DNA of 57,771 nucleotides from Actinomadura hibisca NBRC 15177 (GTDB lineage: Bacteria > Actinomycetota > Actinomycetes > Streptosporangiales > Streptosporangiaceae), in the NCBI RefSeq assembly GCF_001552635.1, contig NZ_BCRO01000069.1, forward strand, positions 1-57,771, given 5' to 3'. Position 1 is the first letter of the stretch; each line of letters starts with the position of its first letter. The notes under the pieces are model-generated. The model ran no database searches. It was not told the origin of the DNA and saw nothing but the letters and a program-made list of their open reading frames with translations. Below are positions 49,839 through 55,473 of this stretch, one piece after another. Both the position numbers and the translations under genes were made by a program.

Positions 49839-50786
49839 GTGACCCTCCAGACCAGGCCGCTGAGCCGGGGTGATCAGCCGCCGGACCGCCCCTCCGCCCG
49901 CCCGGGCCGCCGCGGCGCGATCATCGCCGCCGCGGCCGTGGTGCTGGCGGCGCTGCTGGCCGGGCACCGGCTGGTGCCCGGCAACGCGGGCACCCTGCTC
50001 GACACCGCGCTGCCGTGGGTGGGCCTGCTGATCCCGCTGTTGCTGCTGGCCGCCGCCCTCCGCCGGGCGCGGCTCGGCCTGGTCGCGACGGCGCTTCCGG
50101 CGGTGGTGTGGCTGGCGCTGTTCGGCACCGCCTTCCTTCCGGGCGGCGGCGGTTCCTACGACGTGCGCGCGGTCAGCCAGAACATGTACGCCGACAACCC
50201 CAGCCCCGCCGCGACCGCCGCCGCGCTGGTCGGCACCAAGGCCGATCTGCTGGCGCTCCAGGAGATGCCCTCCGGCGACCACCCGGCCCGGCTCAGCCGC
50301 GTCTACCCGCACCACGTGGTCAAGGGCACCGTCGGGTTGTGGAGCCGGTGGCCGCTGCGCGGCGCGAAGGTGGTGCCGCTGGGGCTGGGCTGGCCCCGGG
50401 CGCTGCGCGCGACGGTCGCCACCCCGAAGGGCGACCTGGCCGTCTACGTCGCCCACCTCGGCTCGGCGCGGCCCGGCCGCACCGGCGGGCGCGACGCGAC
50501 CATGGACCGGCTCGCCGCCGTCGTGCGCGCCGACCGGGCCCGCCGGGTGCTGGTGCTGGGCGATCTGAACACCGCCACCACCGACCGCAAGCTGGGCGCG
50601 CTGGTGCCGCCCCTGCGGGAGTCGCAGCGCAGCGCGGGGACGGGGCTCGGTTTCACCTGGCCATCCCGGTTCCCGGTGGCCCGGCCCGACCACATCCTGT
50701 TCCGGGGCGTGGACGCCGTCGGCGCGGGCACGGTGCCCACCCCGGGCAGCGACCACCACGCCGTCCGGGCCGACTTCACGCTGTAG
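49839..50786 (+). CDS. Membrane-anchored endonuclease/exonuclease/phosphatase family protein
   Basis: A 315-residue protein with three N-terminal membrane helices (about 27-105: AIIAAAAVVLAALLAGH, LPWVGLLIPLLLLAAAL, GLVATALPAVVWLALFG) and an external EEP domain. Catalytic landmarks are SQNMYADN, LLALQEMP, YVAHLGSARPG, VLVLGDLNTATTD, and RPDHILF with the terminal SDHHAVRADF. The domain architecture is common in actinomycetes as VanX-like or phosphatase-like membrane nucleases of unknown substrate. Start is GTG 49839 by the leaderless box. It is the first gene of the plus-strand group between ribF and truB. Confidence 0.85.
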   Translation: MTLQTRPLSRGDQPPDRPSARPGRRGAIIAAAAVVLAALLAGHRLVPGNAGTLLDTALPWVGLLIPLLLLAAALRRARLGLVATALPAVVWLALFGTAFLPGGGGSYDVRAVSQNMYADNPSPAATAAALVGTKADLLALQEMPSGDHPARLSRVYPHHVVKGTVGLWSRWPLRGAKVVPLGLGWPRALRATVATPKGDLAVYVAHLGSARPGRTGGRDATMDRLAAVVRADRARRVLVLGDLNTATTDRKLGALVPPLRESQRSAGTGLGFTWPSRFPVARPDHILFRGVDAVGAGTVPTPGSDHHAVRADFTL

Positions 50787-50832
50787 CCCCTGATCGGCTC
50801 CTCCCCGCCCCCATGGGAGGATGGGCCCGCTC

Positions 50833-51411
50833 ATGCCCGATCAGCCCTTCACCCGACTCGCCCGCGCGGTCGTCTTCGCCACGGTCTGCCTGGCCCTGAC
50901 CACCGCCGGTCACGCGTACGCCTCGTGCACCGACGTGCCGGGCGGCGCGGTGGCGCTGGGGTTCGTGCTGGTGACGGGCCTGGCGCTGGTCCTGGCGGGC
51001 GCCGAGCGCTCCTACCGGACGATCCTGGGCGCGCTGCTGGGCGCCCAGTTCGGGCTGCACGTCCTGTTCGCCCAGGCGACGGCGGGCACGGTCCACCACG
51101 CGGGGGTCCCGCTCGCCGAGGAGTCCGCGCGGGGCGGGACGGCCATGACGCTGGCCCACCTCGGCGCGGCCCTGGTCGCCGCCTGGTGGCTGCGCCGGGG
51201 CGAGGCGGCCGTCTGGGGGCTGGCCCGGCGGGTCGCCGCCGCGACCGGGGCGTCCTGGCGCGGGTTGTTCGACGCCCTCGCCCCGACCGCTCCTCCCGCC
51301 CGTCCCGCCGTCCCGGTCCCGGTCGCCGACCGGCCGGTGATCCACGCTCCGCTGCGGCACATCCTGATCAGCCGCGGGCCGCCCGCGGCGCTCTCCACCA
51401 CGCCTTCCTGA
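50833..51411 (+). CDS. Integral membrane protein of unknown function, 192 aa
   Basis: A membrane protein with four hydrophobic helices: LARAVVFATVCLALTTAGHAYA, AVALGFVLVTGLALVLAG, ILGALLGAQFGLHVLFAQ and MTLAHLGAALVAAWWLRRG. His residues sit in or near helices (GHAYAS, GLHVLF, MTLAHLG), which is common in metal- or heme-handling membrane proteins. The Pro/Ala-rich C-terminus is cytoplasmic. ATG 50833 is preferred to ATG 50821, which has no spacer. It lies directly before the copper-chaperone gene, so a role in copper handling is a reasonable inference. Confidence 0.7.
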   Translation: MPDQPFTRLARAVVFATVCLALTTAGHAYASCTDVPGGAVALGFVLVTGLALVLAGAERSYRTILGALLGAQFGLHVLFAQATAGTVHHAGVPLAEESARGGTAMTLAHLGAALVAAWWLRRGEAAVWGLARRVAAATGASWRGLFDALAPTAPPARPAVPVPVADRPVIHAPLRHILISRGPPAALSTTPS

Positions 51412-51416
51412 TCTCT

Positions 51417-51434
51417 CCCCCGCCGCGGCGGGGG
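51417..51434. terminator. 18-bp perfect palindrome before the Sco1-PCuAC gene
   Basis: CCCCCGCCGCGGCGGGGG begins 5 bp after the upstream stop codon and ends 29 bp before the next start. It could terminate, attenuate or, because it lies in the leader, regulate the downstream copper-chaperone gene. CTCGTCTTTCG follows on the plus strand. Confidence 0.6.
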
Positions 51435-51463
51435 CTCGTCTTTCGACTCGTGGAGAGTTCCGC

Positions 51464-52483
51464 ATGCGTACTTCGACCTTCGCCGCCCTGGGCCTGGCCG
51501 GTGTGCTGCTCGGCACGGCGGCCTGCGGCGGCGACCCGGACCCCGCCGCCCCGGCGGCCGAGGCCGCCGGGCGCACGGCGTCCCCTTACAAGGCCACCGC
51601 GCTGCCCGCCTCGTACAAGATCCCCGACGTGCGGCTGACCGACGGCGACGGCCGCCCCTACGACCTGGCCGGGCGCGCCGAGGGCAAGGTGACCCTGCTG
51701 TTCTTCGGTTACACCCACTGCCCCGACATCTGCCCCACCACCATGGCCGACGCGGCGGGCGCGATGACGCTGCTGTCCCCGGCCGAGCGCGACCGGGTGC
51801 GGGTGGTGTTCGTGACCGCCGACCCGCGCCGCGACACCCCCAAGGTGCTCAAGGACTTCCTGGGCCGCTTCGACCGCTCGTTCGTCGGGCTCACCGGCCC
51901 GATGAAGACCATCCAGCGGGCGGCCGCCGACGCGAAGGTGTCGATCACGCCGCCGCCCGCCGACGCCAAGGGGAACTACCCCGTCTCGCACGGCAGCAAC
52001 GTCATGACCTACGGGCCGGACGGGGCCGGGCGGCTGATGTTCCCCTACCAGTTCGGCAGCGCCGCCATGGCCAACGACCTCAAGGCGCTGCTGGCCAGGG
52101 AGAACGCCGGTGAGAACGCGGGACGCGCCGAGGTGCGCGTCACCGACGCCCGCGTGCGCGTGCCGTCCAGCCCCGACGTGACCGCCGGGTACTTCACCCT
52201 GACCAACTCCGGCCTGCCCGACACCCTCGTCGGGGTCTCCTCCCCCGCCGCTGAGACGGTGGAGATGCACCGCATGGTGATGGGCGACGGCACGATGAAG
52301 ATGGAGCCGGTCAAGAGCGTCCCGGTGCCCAGGGGCACGGTGAAGTTCGAGCAGGGCGGGCTGCACCTGATGCTGATGAAGCCCCGCGCTCTCAAGGCGG
52401 GGACCACGGTGCCGCTGACGTTGCGGTTCGCCAAGGCGGGCGAGGTGACCGTCAACGCGACCGTGGTCCCGGCCGGGTCCTAG
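51464..52483 (+). CDS. Sco1/SenC-PCuAC fusion copper chaperone lipoprotein
   Basis: A 339-residue exported lipoprotein (Cys21 in GTAAC). Residues about 45-205 form a Sco1/SenC thioredoxin-fold domain: the copper motif CPDICP (Cys86, Cys90) and the third ligand His176 in VSHGS. Residues about 216-330 form a PCuAC domain: AGYFTLTNSG, the copper ligands around MHRMVMGDGTMKM (His269) and GGLHLMLM. Both domains deliver copper to the CuA centre of cytochrome c oxidase and normally are separate proteins that pass Cu(I) between them. Their fusion would place donor and thiol reductase/acceptor in one chain. GTGGAGAG precedes the ATG. Confidence 0.92.
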   Translation: MRTSTFAALGLAGVLLGTAACGGDPDPAAPAAEAAGRTASPYKATALPASYKIPDVRLTDGDGRPYDLAGRAEGKVTLLFFGYTHCPDICPTTMADAAGAMTLLSPAERDRVRVVFVTADPRRDTPKVLKDFLGRFDRSFVGLTGPMKTIQRAAADAKVSITPPPADAKGNYPVSHGSNVMTYGPDGAGRLMFPYQFGSAAMANDLKALLARENAGENAGRAEVRVTDARVRVPSSPDVTAGYFTLTNSGLPDTLVGVSSPAAETVEMHRMVMGDGTMKMEPVKSVPVPRGTVKFEQGGLHLMLMKPRALKAGTTVPLTLRFAKAGEVTVNATVVPAGS

Positions 52484-52496
52484 GAGGCTCTGGGCC

Positions 52497-53378
52497 TCAG
52501 GAGACGAAGACCGCCAGGGGCTTGGCGGCCTTGCCCTGCTCCTCCACCAGCGCCAGCAGGGTCCCGTCGGGGTCGAACACCCCGACGGGGCCCGGCCCCA
52601 GCCCGGCGGCGGGCAGCCGCCCGCCGTGCCGGACCTTGCGGGCGTCGTCCTCGGTCACGTCGCGGCGCGGGAACGCCGCCGTGACCGCCTCGCCGATCGG
52701 CAGGATCTCCGTCCGCTCGGCGAGCTGGTCGAGCGTGCGGGCCATGCCCAGGTCGTAGGGGCCGACGCGGGTGCGGCGCAGGGCGGTCAGGTGGCCGCCG
52801 ACGCCCAGGCCCGCGCCCAGGTCGCGAGCCAGCGCCCGGATGTAGGTGCCCGACGAGCACGACACCGACACGTCCACGTCGATCAGGCCGCCCTCTCGGC
52901 GGATGCCGGTGATCTCGAACTCGTGGATCGTGACCGGCCGGGCCTTCAGCTCGACCTCTTCCCCCTTGCGGGCCATCTTGTAGGCGCGCTCGCCGTTCAC
53001 CTTGATCGCGCTGACCTGCGGCGGGACCTGCTGGATGAGGCCGGTCAGCGCCGCGATCCCGGCCGTGATCTGCTCGTCGGCGACGTGGGCCGCCGACGCC
53101 GTCGCGGTGGTCTCGCCCTCGGCGTCGTCGGTGTTGGTGGTCTGGCCGAGCCGGATCGTGCCGTCGTAGCCCTTCTCGGTCAGCGCCAGGTGCCCCAGCA
53201 GCCGGGTGGCCTTCTCCACGCCGATCACCAGCACCCCGGTCGCCATCGGGTCGAGCGTGCCGGCGTGCCCGACCCGGCGCGTCCCGGCCAGCCGCCGCAT
53301 CCTGCCCACCACGTCGTGGGAGGTCCAGTCGGCGGGCTTGTCGACGATGACGAGTCCTGATTCCACCACTGCGGTCAC
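52497..53378 (-). CDS. truB: tRNA pseudouridine(55) synthase TruB
   Basis: A 293-residue enzyme that makes pseudouridine 55 in the tRNA T-loop. GLVIVDKPADWTSHDVV opens the fold, and the catalytic Asp lies in GHAGTLDPMATGVLVIGV (about 39-56). The RNA-binding stretch KVNGERAYKMARKGEEVEL and the late SCSSGTYIRALARDLG match TruB, and a C-terminal PUA-like part follows. Start is GTG 53378, which overlaps the nrnA stop by 4 bp. The convergent Sco1-PCuAC gene ends 13 bp away. Confidence 0.96.
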   Translation of the reverse strand: MTAVVESGLVIVDKPADWTSHDVVGRMRRLAGTRRVGHAGTLDPMATGVLVIGVEKATRLLGHLALTEKGYDGTIRLGQTTNTDDAEGETTATASAAHVADEQITAGIAALTGLIQQVPPQVSAIKVNGERAYKMARKGEEVELKARPVTIHEFEITGIRREGGLIDVDVSVSCSSGTYIRALARDLGAGLGVGGHLTALRRTRVGPYDLGMARTLDQLAERTEILPIGEAVTAAFPRRDVTEDDARKVRHGGRLPAAGLGPGPVGVFDPDGTLLALVEEQGKAAKPLAVFVS

Positions 53379-54421
53379 TCCGGTCGTTCGCTGCCGGGCG
53401 CCCGCAGGACGGCGCGCAACCGGTCGATGATGTCGGACGGGTCGCCGCTCGCGGTGAACGCCGCGGCCGTGCTGTGGCCGCCGCCGCCCAGCTCCACGCA
53501 CGCCGACCCGACGTCGATGTGCCCCTTGGAGCGGATGGACACGTACCAGTCGTTCTCGTCGGTCTGCTTGCACACCACCGAGACCTCGGCCTCGTCGGTG
53601 CGGCGGAGCTGGTCGATGACCCCTTCGAGCTGGTCGTAGGGCACGCCCCGCGCGTCGCGGTCGGCGCGGCCGATGGTCGTCCAGACCAGGCCGAGCCCGC
53701 CCGCCGCGTCGCGCTCCAGCCGCGCCCGCGCCAGCGCGCCCGCCAGCACCTGGAGGTAGCCGAACGGGGCGCGGTCCCACAACTCGCGGCTGACGGTGTC
53801 GGGGCGCACCCCGGCCTTGAGCAGGCGGCCCGCCAGGTCGTGGTCCTGCGAGGTGGTGCAGGGGTACTTGAACGAGCCGGTGTCGCTGGCCAGCCCCGCG
53901 TACAGGCACTGCGCCACGTCGCCGGTCAGCGGCGCGCCCAGCCGCCGGATCAGCTCGTCCACCAGCACGGCGGTGGCGGCCGCGGCCGGGTCCACCAGCC
54001 GCACGGTGCCGAAGCCGCCGCCCGAGGCGTGGTGGTCGACCACCAGCAGCGCGCGGGCGCGGCCCGCGTTGGCCGCCAGTGAGCCGAGCCGGTCCGGCCC
54101 GGCCGCGTCCAGCGTGATCATCAGTTCCGGCGCGGCCGGCAGCAGCCCCGGCTCCACCAGAAGCTCCTGGCCGGGCAGGAACCGCAGGCTGGCCGGGACC
54201 GTGTACGGCTCGCCGAACGAGGCCAGCACCCGCTTGCCCTGGCCGCGCAGCACCTGGGCGAGCGCCAGCATCGAGCCGAGCGCGTCGCCGTCGGGCACGA
54301 TGTGGCAGGCCAGGCAGATCTCGTCGGCGGCGTCGACCAGCTCCAGTGCGCCGGCCCAGTCCAGACCGGGCCACCGGTCGTCCCGGGGGCCCGGATCGCG
54401 CCGCGCCACCGGGACGGTCAT
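53375..54421 (-). CDS. nrnA: DHH family oligoribonuclease/pAp phosphatase (NrnA-like)
   Basis: A 348-residue DHH-DHHA1 phosphoesterase. It hydrolyses nanoRNA and 3'-phosphoadenosine 5'-phosphate in this family. The metal site is built from HIVPDGDALGSMLAL (about 38-52), MITLDAAGPDRLG and the VVDHHASGGG motif. The DHHA1 half ends in VELGGGGHSTAAAFTASG. It is coupled to rbfA upstream (ATGA) and truB downstream (GTGA). The 5' end carries no unusual feature. Confidence 0.94.
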   Translation of the reverse strand: MTVPVARRDPGPRDDRWPGLDWAGALELVDAADEICLACHIVPDGDALGSMLALAQVLRGQGKRVLASFGEPYTVPASLRFLPGQELLVEPGLLPAAPELMITLDAAGPDRLGSLAANAGRARALLVVDHHASGGGFGTVRLVDPAAAATAVLVDELIRRLGAPLTGDVAQCLYAGLASDTGSFKYPCTTSQDHDLAGRLLKAGVRPDTVSRELWDRAPFGYLQVLAGALARARLERDAAGGLGLVWTTIGRADRDARGVPYDQLEGVIDQLRRTDEAEVSVVCKQTDENDWYVSIRSKGHIDVGSACVELGGGGHSTAAAFTASGDPSDIIDRLRAVLRAPGSERPE

Positions 54422-54906
54422 GAGGAGGTACGCCCCGCGGCGTCGGCCTCGCCGGCGCCGTCGTCGTCATCCTCGTCGCCCGCCGCCTCGCCCGGCTCCT
54501 TGTAGGGGTTGGCGTCCCCGGCCGGGGTCGCGGTCTGCGCGGCCTTAGCCACCTCGGCGTCCCTGGCGCGCGCCTGGGCGAGCAGCTCGTCGATGTGCTG
54601 CACGTTCTCCATGACGGAGTCGAGGGCGAAGGTGATGCTGGGCGTGTGCCGGACCCCCGTCTGCCTGCCGACCTCCGAGCGGATGACGCCCTTGGCGCTC
54701 TCCAGCGCCGCCGCGCTGTCGGCGCGCTCGGCCTCGGTGCCGTACACCGTGTAGTAGACGGTGGCGTCGCGCAGGTCGTTGGTGATGCGGGTGTCGGTCA
54801 CGGTCACGAAGCCGAGCCGCGGGTCCTTGATCCGCCGCTCCAGCATCTCGGCCACGATCTGCTGGATGCGGTCGGCGAGCTTACGCGCCCGTGCTGCGTC
54901 CACCAC
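54418..54906 (-). CDS. rbfA: Ribosome-binding factor A
   Basis: A 162-residue 30S maturation factor with a KH-type fold. Motifs: ARKLADRIQQIVAEMLERRIKDPRLGFVTVTDTRITNDLRDATVYYTVYG (read in parts, about 5-54) and GVRHTPSITFALDSVMENVQHIDELL. The C-terminus is an acidic tail (AAGDEDDDDGAGEAD) typical of actinobacteria. Its stop overlaps the nrnA start by 4 bp. It follows the DUF503 gene by 35 bp, so these four genes to truB look like one operon. Confidence 0.96.
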   Translation of the reverse strand: MVDAARARKLADRIQQIVAEMLERRIKDPRLGFVTVTDTRITNDLRDATVYYTVYGTEAERADSAAALESAKGVIRSEVGRQTGVRHTPSITFALDSVMENVQHIDELLAQARARDAEVAKAAQTATPAGDANPYKEPGEAAGDEDDDDGAGEADAAGRTSS

Positions 54907-54941
54907 GATCGCACTCCCTTTCTATGGTTCGCGCGAGGAGG

Positions 54942-55250
54942 TCAGTCCTCGTCGTTGAAGAGCCGCCGCCGCGCCGACAGCAGCTCGATCTCGGGGCGAC
55001 CGGCCACCAGCCGCTCGCACTGGTCCAGCACGTCGGTGGCGTTGGCGGCGCTGCCCGCCACCACCGCCACGCCGATCTCGGCCCTGCGGTGCAGGTCGTT
55101 GTCCCCGGTCTCGGCGACCGCGACGCCGGGGAAGCGCTTGCGCACCTCGGCGACGATCGGCCGGACCACCGACCGCTTCTGCTTCAGCGAGCGGACGTCC
55201 CCCAGCAGCAGGTCCAGCGTCAGCGCACCCACGTACACCTGGTCGATCAC
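54942..55250 (-). CDS. DUF503 family protein
   Basis: A 102-residue protein with the DUF503 pattern: VYVGALTLDLLLGDVRSLKQKRSVVRPIVAEVRKRF (in parts), then VAVAETGDNDLHRRAEIGVAVVAG and a C-terminal LSARRRLF. The family sits between infB and rbfA in many bacteria but has no established biochemical role; a ribosome-related job is suggested by context only. Start is GTG 55250 with only a weak GAG upstream. Two large hairpins separate it from infB. Confidence 0.9.
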   Translation of the reverse strand: MIDQVYVGALTLDLLLGDVRSLKQKRSVVRPIVAEVRKRFPGVAVAETGDNDLHRRAEIGVAVVAGSAANATDVLDQCERLVAGRPEIELLSARRRLFNDED

Positions 55251-55276
55251 CTCGGGTTTCTCTGGAATGGAACGAC

Positions 55277-55340
55277 GGCGGCCGGGCGGGGTGTTCCCGT
55301 CCGGGGCCGCTGGCCCCGGGGTACCCGTCCCCCGGCCGCC
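55277..55340 (-). terminator. Nested GC-rich hairpin upstream of DUF503 gene
   Basis: GGCGGCCGGG (55277-55286) and CCCGGCCGCC (55331-55340) enclose an inner stem CCGGGGCC-GCT-GGCCCCGG (55301-55319). It lies just before the DUF503 start, so it may be a leader attenuator and not only a terminator. Confidence 0.5.
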
Positions 55341-55347
55341 GACACGA

Positions 55348-55383
55348 CATGACGCCAGGTTAGAAGATCAACCTGGCGTCATG
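55348..55383 (-). terminator. 14-bp perfect-stem hairpin after infB
   Basis: CATGACGCCAGGTT and AACCTGGCGTCATG are exact inverted repeats around the loop AGAAGATC. It lies about 90 bp downstream of the infB stop. It is less GC-rich than the other terminators here and has no T-run, so an operator or RNA-processing site is possible. Together with the nested hairpin it fills the 223-bp gap 55251-55473. Confidence 0.6.
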
Positions 55384-55473
55384 GCACTGCTTTACCGCCC
55401 CGGCGCGGCCGGGACAGGGACGGCGGGACGGCCCCGCGTCGTCTCCTCGACGGGGCCGCCCCTACCGGTCGCC

